Below are positions 1-6,409 of a DNA stretch of 7,007 nucleotides, in pieces. The notes under the pieces are model-generated. The model had not been told where the DNA came from, did no database searches, and saw nothing but the letters and a program-made list of their open reading frames with translations. The position numbers and the translations under genes are program-made. The number at the start of each line of letters is the position of its first letter. Within the stretch, counting starts at the first letter, position 1. Origin of the DNA: an uncultured Chthoniobacterales bacterium (GTDB lineage: Bacteria; Verrucomicrobiota; Verrucomicrobiia; Chthoniobacterales; UBA10450); contig CATPAT010000091.1 of NCBI GenBank assembly GCA_955652155.1, forward strand, positions 1-7,007, given 5' to 3'.

Positions 1-347
1 GTCCAGCGTCCAAGACGGCGATGGCGATCCCATCGACGCCGGAACACTGGCACCAGCGTAACGATCACCAGCGGCAGCGTGACAAACGCGAGCAACACGT
101 GCGTGATGAGAAGCGGGAAATAAATCAACGCGATCAATCCGGTGTAGCCGGAAGATTTTTCGCCCACGTGCACGTGATAGACGATGTAACCGACGAGAAA
201 ACCGGTCGATGCAATGAGGGCGATGATCATGCACGGCACATGCCGCTGCCAGAGGTTGCGCCGGATCCAAAACCAGCCCGCCGAAATGAAAACGGTGCTA
301 ACGGCGTTGAGCGACGCATTGATCGCGGGCAAATCAGAAATCTTCAC
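1..347 (-). CDS. DUF420 (YozB-type) integral membrane protein, 3' part cut by window edge
   Basis: Read on the minus strand from a GTG at 347, this frame stays open to base 1 and gives 115 residues beginning VKISDLPAINASLNAVS. That opening, followed by hydrophobic helices at about residues 11-28, 38-57 and 76-101 and by the basic stretch FRRRWDRHRRLGRW, matches my recollection of DUF420 proteins, which are small four-helix membrane proteins of about 130-180 residues. The 'H-x-H-V-G' between helices 2 and 3 and a histidine in helix 3 (residue 83) fit the family, whose conserved histidines suggest metal or heme handling. Some members are linked to cytochrome oxidase function, but no role can be shown here. 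The start is forced: an in-frame TGA lies four codons upstream of the GTG. The final helix lies beyond the left edge. The start codon directly abuts an inverted repeat, so its untranslated leader would be repeat sequence. Confidence 0.82.
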   Translation of the reverse strand, partial: MKISDLPAINASLNAVSTVFISAGWFWIRRNLWQRHVPCMIIALIASTGFLVGYIVYHVHVGEKSSGYTGLIALIYFPLLITHVLLAFVTLPLVIVTLVPVFRRRWDRHRRLGRW

Positions 348-434
348 GCCACAGATTCACACAGAAGAGACACAGATGAAAGAGATTGAAGCTCATCTTG
401 TAAAAATCGGTGTAAATTTGTGTTCATCTGTGGC
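348..434. repeat. Palindromic intergenic repeat, 'cacagat...atctgtg' family (copy 1)
   Basis: The outer arms GCCACAGAT (348-356) and ATCTGTGGC (426-434) are exact inverted copies. A second perfect inverted pair, CACAGATGAA (371-380) and TTCATCTGTG (423-432), shares the right arm. The left side therefore carries two 'cacagat' units as a near direct repeat. I recall similar 'atctgtgt..atctgtggc' intergenic repeats as common in Verrucomicrobiota and related soil bacteria, but I have no copy-number data. It takes up 87 of the 104 bp between two divergent genes, so any promoters for them must overlap it. A partial relative is visible at 2858-2930. Confidence 0.7.
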
Positions 435-451
435 TCTGTACCACTTCGCTA

Positions 452-2839
452 ATGCCCACTATTATCGAGGAACCCAACGCTACGGACCTCTCGCAAGATC
501 GCCAATCGCGCCTCGCGCATCCGCTGGCGCGTTCGATTTTGCGGTTAGCGGTTGTCTTGGTCATCGCGGCCGCGATCAGCGGCGGATGGTATCTGGCGCG
601 GAAAGGTTTTGGCGGGCGCACCCGCGCGCGGATTGTGGAGGAGTTGCATCGGAGCGGCGTCGAAGCATCGATCGGCCGTCTTACGCTCAATCCGTTTCGC
701 GGGCTGGTCGCTCGGAATGTGCGAATTTTCAGTTACCGAGACCGCACCCACACGCTCGCGTTCATCAGCGAAATCGTGCTCGATATCAATTACGCCGCTT
801 TTTTTCATCATCAGCCGTTTCTGAACGCGCTCGATATTCGCAACGCTGAGGTCACGCTTCCGCTGAAAGGCCCTCAGGGCAAAACTGAGCAGCCGCAGCT
901 CAGAAGATTTCGCGCGTATATCTATTTTCCCCCGGAACAGATTTTCGTCAGCCAGGCCGAAGGAATTCTTTGCGGCGTGCGGGTCTCCGTCACCGGTCAA
1001 TTAATCAAACGGGCGGATTATCAGCCATCGCCGCCGCTTTCGGAGGAAGAGCGACAAAAGCGATTGTCGATCCTGCGCCGGGTCGTGTCGGAACTGCAGC
1101 GATTTAGTTTTCCGAACGGTCCGCCTTCGCTGCAGGTAAAATTCAGCGGCGACCTCGCCCAGCTCGAAGACGCCCGGGCCGAAGCGACGCTCCAAGGCAA
1201 TTTGCTCATCAGAAAAGGTTACGAGATGCGCGATTTTGTCGTAGCGGCGGAATGGAGCGATCAGACCCTCAACATTTCGCGATGTGAATGGAACGATCGT
1301 TTGGGCGGCTTTGCCGCAACTGCGAACTGGAGGCGGCGAACGGACGCTGCAAATTTTCAAGCTCGCAGCAGCCTCGATCTCAAATCGTTGCTCGACGCGG
1401 CGGACGCCGGGGCTTCGCTGGCCGACGCCACCTTCAATTCGCCGCCGGTGATCGACGTTTCGGGGTCGGCGAATTTCAGCGGCGAGCGCCCCCAGCTGAA
1501 ATTGATCGGACACGCCGCGGTCGACAATGTCGCTTACAAAAATTTGCCGCTCTCGCAATGTCGGCTGGAATTTTCCTGGGACGGCGAGCGCACCTGGCTG
1601 CGCGATATCCGGATTCGACATCCAACCGGCGACTTGCGCGCGGAAGTGTTCGAGGCGCCTAACGAGTTTCGGTTAAACATCGACGGGCCGCTCGCGCCGA
1701 GTGAAGTGCGTCCGTTCCTGTCTCCGGAAATACAGGAATTTCTGGGGGAATGGGAATGCGCGCGCCCGCCGGTGATTCAACTCGCCATTCGCGGGAAAGA
1801 TCGACATCCGGAAAGCTGGCAAGGTGACGGAAATATCGCACTCGATCGCACCCGTTTTCGCGGCCAATGGATGAACAATGCGACCTCAAAAGTGCATTTC
1901 GCGGACGGCGCGGTCACTTACGAAAATTTCCAGATCACGCGCGACGAAGGCGTTGGCACCGGAACTTTTACTTACGACTTCGCCAAGCACGAAGTTCGCG
2001 TCTCGAATATCAAAGCGAATGTTCGCCCAGCCGAAGTAAGTTTTTGGATCGATCCCGACCTGCCGAAAAACGTCGCGCCTTACAAATTTCATCAGCCGCC
2101 GACGATCACGGCAAACGGCGTTTATCAATTTCACGGCGGCACCGGCACGCGACTCGAGATCAATGTTGATGCACCGAGCGGGATGGATTACGTTTTTTTG
2201 GGCAAAACTTTGCCCTTCCATAAAATCGCCGGACGACTTCTGTTCACGAACGATCATCTCCAGATTGTCGATCTTAAAGGCGGACTTTTTGCCGGGAACG
2301 TGCACGGCAGCGCGGGCATTTCGCTGGCACATGGCGATCCTCGTTATCAAGCCAAGCTCGCCGTCGACGGCGTCGATTTCCCGCGCTTGACCGATCTCTA
2401 TTACAACTACAAAACCGCGCACGGCCAGCTCAGCGGCAGCTACAATTTCACCGGCTTCGGCGATGACTCGCGAGCAATGCAAGGGAACGGCAAAATGAAT
2501 GTCGCCAATGGCGACGTTTTCGCCATTCCCGTTTTCGGCCCGCTCTCCGGAATTCTAAATCTGGTTGTTCCGGGCGCCGGCTACAGCATCGCCCGGAATG
2601 CGACCGCCGACTTCACCGTCCAAAAAGGGATCATTCACACTGAAAACTTCGAAGTGGCTGGAAAACTTTTTTCCATGGTCGGAAGCGGCGATATCTATTT
2701 CATGGACGACAAACTCGACTTTGACGTACGGATCGATCCGAAAGGACCCGGTATCCTGCTGGCGCCGGTTTACAAACTCTTCGAATACAAAGGCGAAGGC
2801 AGCTTGAAGAATCCGGATTGGCATTCGAAAAGGTTTTAG
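452..2839 (+). CDS. AsmA-like envelope protein with single N-terminal membrane anchor
   Basis: This 795-residue protein has a short charged cytoplasmic tail, one hydrophobic segment at about residues 29-47, and a long extracytoplasmic region rich in alternating polar and hydrophobic stretches typical of beta-structure. Just after the helix, the stretch from about residue 61 to 92 (IVEELHRSGVEASIGRL, then a 'GLVARNVRI' element) looks like the start of AsmA/TamB-type proteins. The C-terminal part, about 650-785, carries an AsmA C-terminal-like pattern: 'GQLSGSYNFTG', then the 'GPLSGILNLVVPG' stretch, then 'GSGDIYFMDDKLDFDV' and a terminal 'GEGSLKNPDW'. Family members are tethered to the inner membrane and are thought to bridge the periplasm to move phospholipids or to affect outer-membrane assembly, so a diderm envelope role is inferred. 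The ATG at 452 lies 17 bp after the repeat and has no clear ribosome binding site. Reading frame and length leave little doubt the gene is real; the exact substrate is unknown. Confidence 0.85.
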   Translation: MPTIIEEPNATDLSQDRQSRLAHPLARSILRLAVVLVIAAAISGGWYLARKGFGGRTRARIVEELHRSGVEASIGRLTLNPFRGLVARNVRIFSYRDRTHTLAFISEIVLDINYAAFFHHQPFLNALDIRNAEVTLPLKGPQGKTEQPQLRRFRAYIYFPPEQIFVSQAEGILCGVRVSVTGQLIKRADYQPSPPLSEEERQKRLSILRRVVSELQRFSFPNGPPSLQVKFSGDLAQLEDARAEATLQGNLLIRKGYEMRDFVVAAEWSDQTLNISRCEWNDRLGGFAATANWRRRTDAANFQARSSLDLKSLLDAADAGASLADATFNSPPVIDVSGSANFSGERPQLKLIGHAAVDNVAYKNLPLSQCRLEFSWDGERTWLRDIRIRHPTGDLRAEVFEAPNEFRLNIDGPLAPSEVRPFLSPEIQEFLGEWECARPPVIQLAIRGKDRHPESWQGDGNIALDRTRFRGQWMNNATSKVHFADGAVTYENFQITRDEGVGTGTFTYDFAKHEVRVSNIKANVRPAEVSFWIDPDLPKNVAPYKFHQPPTITANGVYQFHGGTGTRLEINVDAPSGMDYVFLGKTLPFHKIAGRLLFTNDHLQIVDLKGGLFAGNVHGSAGISLAHGDPRYQAKLAVDGVDFPRLTDLYYNYKTAHGQLSGSYNFTGFGDDSRAMQGNGKMNVANGDVFAIPVFGPLSGILNLVVPGAGYSIARNATADFTVQKGIIHTENFEVAGKLFSMVGSGDIYFMDDKLDFDVRIDPKGPGILLAPVYKLFEYKGEGSLKNPDWHSKRF

Positions 2840-2857
2840 AAATTCTGCATTGCTGCT

Positions 2858-2930
2858 ATCCGTGTAAGTCCGCGCCTGCCACGCCGTAGGTCACCAAGGC
2901 GACCGTAGGCGGGTAATCTGCGGTTCTTGT
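2858..2930. repeat. Second, interrupted copy of the intergenic repeat with a 46-bp GC-rich insert
   Basis: ATCCGTGTAA (2858-2867) matches ATCGGTGTAA (406-415) of copy 1 at 9 of 10 bases. ATCTGCGGTTCTTGT (2916-2930) resembles ATCTGTGGCTCTGT (426-439). Between them, 2868-2913 is GC-rich and partly palindromic: CGCGCCT (2871-2877) against AGGCGGG (2907-2913) pairs at 6 of 7 positions, and GGTCACC (2889-2895) faces GGCGACC (2898-2904), also 6 of 7. TAA occurs on both sides of the insert (2865-2867 and 2914-2916), as a 3-bp target duplication would. The rest of the 94-bp gap shows nothing else. Three bases can match by chance, so the nested-insertion reading is inference. Confidence 0.45.
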
Positions 2931-2933
2931 TGT

Positions 2934-3899
2934 ATGAAGAAAATCGGAATCCTATTTGGCCAGGAGCACAGTTTCCCACCGGCGTTTGTCGAGCGGGTAA
3001 ACCAGAAGACCGGCGGACACGACATCGTGGCGGAGTTCGTCAAGATCGACAAAGTGATCCATGGCGAACCGTGCGGCTACGATGTCGTGATCGATCGCAT
3101 TTCGCAGGACGTCCCGTTTTATCGCGCCTGGCTGAAAAACGCCGCGCTCACCGGTACTGCGGTGGTCAATAATCCGTTTTGGTGGAGCGCGGACGAAAAA
3201 TTTTTCAACAACGCGCTCGCCACGAAAATCGGCGTGGCCGTTCCGCGAACAGTGCTGCTGCCATCAAATCAACCGCCCACGGACACGAATGAAAAATCGT
3301 TTCGCAATCTGGAATATCCACTGAATTGGGAAGCGATTTTCAGCTATGTCGGCTGGCCGGCATTTTTCAAACCGTTCGCGGGCGGCGGCTGGAAAAACGT
3401 TTATCGATTGCACAACCCGGAAGAATTTTACCGGGCCTACAACGAGACCGGCCAACTCGTGATGATGCTTCAGGAGGAAGTGAAGTTCGACATGTACTTC
3501 CGCTGTTACTCGATCGATCAACGCCACGTGCGCATCATGCCCTACGAGCCGCGGCATCCGTATCATTTGCGTTATCAAACCGAATGGCAGGTGCCGCCGG
3601 AAATTTTGCAGAAGGTCGAGCAGGGCGTGCTGACGCTGAATCAATTTCTCGGTTACGATCTGAACACCGTGGAGTTCGCGATCCGCGACGGCGTTCCGGT
3701 CGCGATCGATTTCTGCAATCCGGCGCCAGATGCGGAAGCGGCCAATGTCGGTCAGGGAAATTTTGAGTGGGTCGTGGAAGCCGTTTCGGAAATGGCGATC
3801 CGCAAAGCGCGCGAGCACGTGCCCGGTCGCGACAATTTGAGTTGGGGCAAATATCTCCAGGCGGCGGTGACGAAACGTTCGTTAGGCGAGTTCGCTTAA
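2934..3899 (+). CDS. ATP-grasp domain protein (carboxylate-amine/thiol ligase superfamily)
   Basis: The 321-residue product has the layout of a stand-alone ATP-grasp ligase, a cytoplasmic enzyme class that activates a carboxylate as acyl phosphate with ATP and joins it to an amine or other nucleophile. Residues 1-80 form the pre-ATP-grasp part, opening MKKIGILFGQE. 'NNPFWWSADEKFFNNALATKIGVAVPRT' (79-106, here as positions) is the usual linker leading into the grasp domain. 'FFKPFAGGGWKNV' (144-156) supplies the nucleotide-binding lysine (K146) and the glycine-rich loop. 'LQEEV' (179-183) is the adenine-binding hinge. 'VEFAIRDGVPVAIDFCNPAPD' (246-266) carries the likely magnesium ligands E247, D259 and N262. 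Nothing important is missing. Substrate is not readable: it is not a clear RimK, D-Ala ligase or glutathione synthetase. The ATG at 2934 has no good ribosome binding site. It is followed at 196 bp by another ligase in the same orientation. Confidence 0.85.
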   Translation: MKKIGILFGQEHSFPPAFVERVNQKTGGHDIVAEFVKIDKVIHGEPCGYDVVIDRISQDVPFYRAWLKNAALTGTAVVNNPFWWSADEKFFNNALATKIGVAVPRTVLLPSNQPPTDTNEKSFRNLEYPLNWEAIFSYVGWPAFFKPFAGGGWKNVYRLHNPEEFYRAYNETGQLVMMLQEEVKFDMYFRCYSIDQRHVRIMPYEPRHPYHLRYQTEWQVPPEILQKVEQGVLTLNQFLGYDLNTVEFAIRDGVPVAIDFCNPAPDAEAANVGQGNFEWVVEAVSEMAIRKAREHVPGRDNLSWGKYLQAAVTKRSLGEFA

Positions 3900-3942
3900 G
3901 GCGGGAGGGGACGTCAGCGTTCCGATTCGTCGAAGAACGTGG

Positions 3943-3996
3943 ATCGAGCAGTCCGTTGTCCGCCTGCGGACGGACTCGTCCCGTGGCGAGCTCGAT
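3943..3996. repeat. Complex inverted-repeat (stem-loop) element between two ligase genes
   Basis: Outer arms ATCGAGC (3943-3949) and GCTCGAT (3990-3996) are perfect inverted copies. Inside them, GTCCGC (3958-3963) and GCGGAC (3966-3971) pair perfectly around a 2-base centre, and GTCC (3951-3954) pairs with GGAC (3972-3975), with a 3-base bulge on one side. No T-run follows, so it is not a classical terminator. A further 5-bp hairpin, TGCGG/CCGCA, sits at 4004-4017. The element may be another mobile palindromic repeat or an RNA structure in the message. Its copy number is unknown to me. Confidence 0.5.
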
Positions 3997-4050
3997 GTTA
4001 AAGTGCGGGTAGCCGCATTAATTAGCATCGCCCGACGGAGCGGCCGATCC

Positions 4051-4074
4051 ACCTGATGACATCGCCAGGTTTTT
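4051..4074 (+). terminator. Weak terminator-like hairpin with T-run
   Basis: ACCTG (4051-4055) pairs with CAGGT (4066-4070) around a 10-base loop, and the 3' arm runs straight into five T bases (4070-4074). The stem is only 5 bp, so strong termination is doubtful. It lies 21 bp before the ATG of the next ligase, an odd place for a terminator unless it works as an attenuator or the two ligases are separate transcription units. Confidence 0.22.
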
Positions 4075-4095
4075 GAGAGAGATTTGTGGCTCGCG

Positions 4096-5220
4096 ATGAG
4101 CGCCAAGCACCACACCTATACTCTCGGAATCGAAGAGGAATTCGCGATTGTCGATCCGCTGACGCGCGAGCTGCGGTCGCATATTCAGGAAATCCTCGAA
4201 GGCGGCAAGGTCCTCCTCAAAGAACAGATCAAGCCCGAGATGCATCAATCGGTGGTGGAGCTCGGTACCGAGATTTGCGATTCGATCGATCACGCGCGCA
4301 AGCACGTGATTGAGCTACGGAGCAAACTCGCGGAACTTGCCGGCCGCAGCGGAATGAAGATCGCCTCGGTCGGGACGCATCCGTTTTCGCATTGGCGCGA
4401 CCAACTCATCACTGAAGGCGAACGTTATCGTGAAATCGTCAAGGACATGCAGCATCTCGCGCGCGCCAATTTGATTTTCGGTTTGCACGTGCACGTCGGA
4501 ATTCCGAGCCGTGAGTCGGCGATTCACGTGATGAACCAGGCGCGCTATTTTTTGCCGCACATTTACGCGCTCTCGGTCAACTCGCCGTTTTGGGTTGGCC
4601 AGAACACAGGATTGAAGGGCTACAGACTCAAAGTGTTCGAACGTTTTCCGCGCACTGGAATTCCGGATGCATTCGAATCGCTTTCCGAGTACGAAGATTT
4701 CTGCAAGCTGTTGGTGAAAACCGGTTGCATCGACAATCCGAAGAAAATCTGGTGGGACATTCGCCTGCATCCATTTTTCGACACGCTCGAAGTGCGCGTG
4801 TGCGACGCGCAATCGCGCGTGGACGACACCCTGGCTATCGCGGGCCTAATTCAGGCGATGGTCGCGAAGCTGTACAAGCTGCTTAGGCAAAATACGACGT
4901 TCCGCGTTTATCGTCGGCGATTGCTCGACGAAAATCGCTGGCGCGCGGCGCGCTACGGCATCGACGGCAAACTCATCGATTTCGGCCGCGAAGAGGAAGT
5001 TGAAACGCGAAGTCTACTGAACGAACTGCTCGAGTTTGTTTCAACCGAAGTTGCCGAGCTCGGCAGCGCCAGAGAAATGGCGCACATCGAACGGATCATG
5101 CGCGAAGGCACCGGCGCCGATCGCCAACTCGCCGCCTTCGCGCGTACTCAGGATATGAAAGCCGTGGTCGACCAAATTGTGGAAGAAACCTATGAGGGAT
5201 TAAACGCCCCCGTGGCGTAG
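4096..5220 (+). CDS. Carboxylate-amine ligase, GCS2/YbdK family
   Basis: The 374-residue product belongs to the glutamate-cysteine ligase 2 type of ATP-dependent ligases, which have a glutamine-synthetase-like fold; E. coli YbdK, of nearly the same length (about 372), is the reference. Visible hallmarks in order are 'LGIEEEFAIVD' (10-20), with the metal- and substrate-binding glutamates; 'SVGTHPFSHW' (91-100); 'FGLHVHVGIPS' (128-138), with the two conserved histidines; 'NSPFW' (162-166); 'WWDIRLHPFFDTLEVRVCDAQ' around 219-239; and 'NRWRAARYGIDG' (280-291). All expected motifs are present, so it should be active. The true substrate is unknown, because YbdK itself has only weak glutamate-cysteine ligase activity and the family is diverse. 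I chose the ATG at 4096 because the conserved fold starts within ten residues; an in-frame TTG at 4084 would add four residues. GAGAGAGA at 4075-4082 could be a distant ribosome binding site. Neighbours on both sides point to peptide-like amide chemistry. Confidence 0.9.
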   Translation: MSAKHHTYTLGIEEEFAIVDPLTRELRSHIQEILEGGKVLLKEQIKPEMHQSVVELGTEICDSIDHARKHVIELRSKLAELAGRSGMKIASVGTHPFSHWRDQLITEGERYREIVKDMQHLARANLIFGLHVHVGIPSRESAIHVMNQARYFLPHIYALSVNSPFWVGQNTGLKGYRLKVFERFPRTGIPDAFESLSEYEDFCKLLVKTGCIDNPKKIWWDIRLHPFFDTLEVRVCDAQSRVDDTLAIAGLIQAMVAKLYKLLRQNTTFRVYRRRLLDENRWRAARYGIDGKLIDFGREEEVETRSLLNELLEFVSTEVAELGSAREMAHIERIMREGTGADRQLAAFARTQDMKAVVDQIVEETYEGLNAPVA

Positions 5221-5224
5221 CTCG

Positions 5225-5339
5225 TTGTCATGTCGAGCGGAGTCGAGACATCTCTTATTATTTCCGTGCGCGCGGCGTGTGACAAATTTTCTGACCACAG
5301 AAATGGTTACAGATTCCTCGACTTCGCTCGGAATGACAA
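5225..5339. repeat. 115-bp palindromic repeat with 29-bp imperfect terminal inverted repeats (MITE-like)
   Basis: The left arm 5225-5253 (starting TTGTCATGTCGAGCGGAGTC) and the right arm 5311-5339 (ending TCGCTCGGAATGACAA) are inverted copies matching at 24 of 29 positions. A perfect 6-bp hairpin, TTTCTG-acca-CAGAAA (5288-5303), sits in the middle. I recall 'gtcattccgagcgaagtcgaggaatct'-like arms as a widespread intergenic repeat in soil-type genomes; this is memory, not a search. There is no coding capacity or obvious transposase, so it would be non-autonomous. It starts 4 bp after the stop codon of the GCS2 ligase and ends 47 bp before the aminopeptidase ATG. No obvious target duplication could be made out. 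Confidence 0.8.
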
Positions 5340-5386
5340 AGGCGGCTTGCCCGACAACGTTTTTCACATCATTCTCACAGCTCAAA

Positions 5387-6406
5387 ATGCCTGATCGTTT
5401 AACCATCGACACGATTGACGCCGAGCTTGCGCCCGGTGCGCACAATGCCGTCAGCGTTTGCCTTCAGCTAAGGCCGGAAGAGCGGGTCACGATCATTACG
5501 GACGAAGCAACCCGCGACATCGCAGCCGCATTGCGAGCCGAAGTCGAAGCAATCGCTTCCGAACATTCGGTTTTTATTTTAGAAAACTACGCGTCGCGTC
5601 CGCTTACGGCGATGCCGCAAATCATTCTCGACGATCTCGCGCAATCACAGGTGTCGATTTTCGCCGCGCAAAGTCAGCCAGGCGAGCTCCCTTCGCGCAT
5701 GCAAATGAGCGACGTGGTGAACAAGCATCACATCCGTCACGGTCATATGGTGAATATCAACCGCCAGATCATGCTGGAAGGCATGCGCGCCGATTTCCGC
5801 CAAGTGGATGCGCTCAGTCGCCGATTGGTCGAACGCGCGCGTCATGCCGAACGCATCACTTGTCGTACATCGCACGGCACCGACTTTGTCGGAGAGTTCT
5901 CGCCAAAACTAAAATGGCTTAAAACGAGCGGCATCATCACTCCGGAAAAATGGGGCAACCTCCCCGGTGGCGAAATTTTCACGGCGCCGGCGAACACCAA
6001 CGGTACGTTCGTGGTCGATGGCGTGGTTGGCGATTATCTTTGCAGCAAGTACGGAGATCTTCGCGACACGCCGCTGACCATCCACGTCGCCGACAATCGC
6101 ATTGTCGAGCTTCGCTGCGAAAATAAGGAATTGCTCGACGATTTTCGCGCTTACACCAGCACCGACGAAAACAGTAATCGTGTCGGCGAATTCGCCATCG
6201 GCACGAACACCGCCTTAACCCGCGTCATCGGCAACATTTTGCAGGACGAAAAAATCCCCGGCGTCCACATCGCCTTCGGCCATCCTTACGCCGAGCACAC
6301 CGGCGCGGATTGGACATCGAAAACGCACATCGACTGCGTCGGCCGCGATTTCGACATCTGGTTCGACGACGAACAGGTGATGGGGGCCGGCAAATTCCTG
6401 GTCTAA
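5387..6406 (+). CDS. M29-family metallo-aminopeptidase (AmpS/AmpT-like), short form
   Basis: The 339-residue product resembles M29 leucyl aminopeptidases, cytoplasmic dimetal enzymes that remove N-terminal residues from peptides. From knowledge of Thermus AmpT, the ligands are two glutamates, two histidines, an aspartate and a general-base glutamate. Plausible equivalents here are E196 in 'NLPGGEIFTAP', E268 in 'VGEFAIG', E288 and H294 in 'DEKIPGVHIAFG', and H314 and D316 in 'THIDC'. Y301 in 'GHPY' may match the conserved active-site tyrosine. It is shorter than the usual 410 or so residues, mainly in the N-terminal domain, so it may be a distinct subfamily with altered access to the active site. 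I chose the ATG at 5387 (MPDRLTIDTIDAEL). The frame is open back to 5225, but those 54 codons translate the inverted repeat and are unlikely to be protein. No clear ribosome binding site is seen. The next gene starts 3 bp after its stop codon. Confidence 0.85.
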   Translation: MPDRLTIDTIDAELAPGAHNAVSVCLQLRPEERVTIITDEATRDIAAALRAEVEAIASEHSVFILENYASRPLTAMPQIILDDLAQSQVSIFAAQSQPGELPSRMQMSDVVNKHHIRHGHMVNINRQIMLEGMRADFRQVDALSRRLVERARHAERITCRTSHGTDFVGEFSPKLKWLKTSGIITPEKWGNLPGGEIFTAPANTNGTFVVDGVVGDYLCSKYGDLRDTPLTIHVADNRIVELRCENKELLDDFRAYTSTDENSNRVGEFAIGTNTALTRVIGNILQDEKIPGVHIAFGHPYAEHTGADWTSKTHIDCVGRDFDIWFDDEQVMGAGKFLV

Positions 6407-6409
6407 GCG

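Noticed and set aside
21..389. Plus-strand open frame over the left edge (122 codons)
   Set aside because: It is antisense to the DUF420 frame, is rich in Arg, Asp, His and Asn with no hydrophobic core, and the opposite strand gives a coherent membrane protein with family-like motifs.
348..434. CRISPR-like or phage attachment interpretation of the 'cacagat' units
   Set aside because: Only two or three short units occur, in inverted arrangement, with no regular spacers, cas genes, integrase or tRNA nearby.
214..849. Plus-strand open frame of 211 codons crossing the repeat into the AsmA-like gene
   Set aside because: It runs through the repeat and then overlaps the AsmA-like gene in another frame. 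Its composition is Arg- and Ser-rich, typical of a shadow frame in GC-rich DNA.
1001..1621. Long minus-strand open frame (206 codons) inside the AsmA-like gene
   Set aside because: It is fully antisense to a convincing gene and shows low-complexity Arg/Phe/Glu-type composition with no motifs. The frame stays open because of GC-rich codon bias.
3767..4012. Plus-strand open frame running from the end of the ATP-grasp gene into the spacer
   Set aside because: It mostly overlaps the ATP-grasp gene out of frame and then translates the palindromic spacer; no coherent protein features are visible.
4084..4095. TTG start at 4084 for the GCS2 ligase
   Set aside because: It would add only four residues before the ATG at 4096, and the purine run at 4075-4082 would be too close to serve it.
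5225..5386. 54-residue N-terminal extension of the aminopeptidase
   Set aside because: It is encoded by the inverted repeat and following spacer, its start is not ATG-supported by any family similarity, and the enzyme-like sequence begins at 5387.
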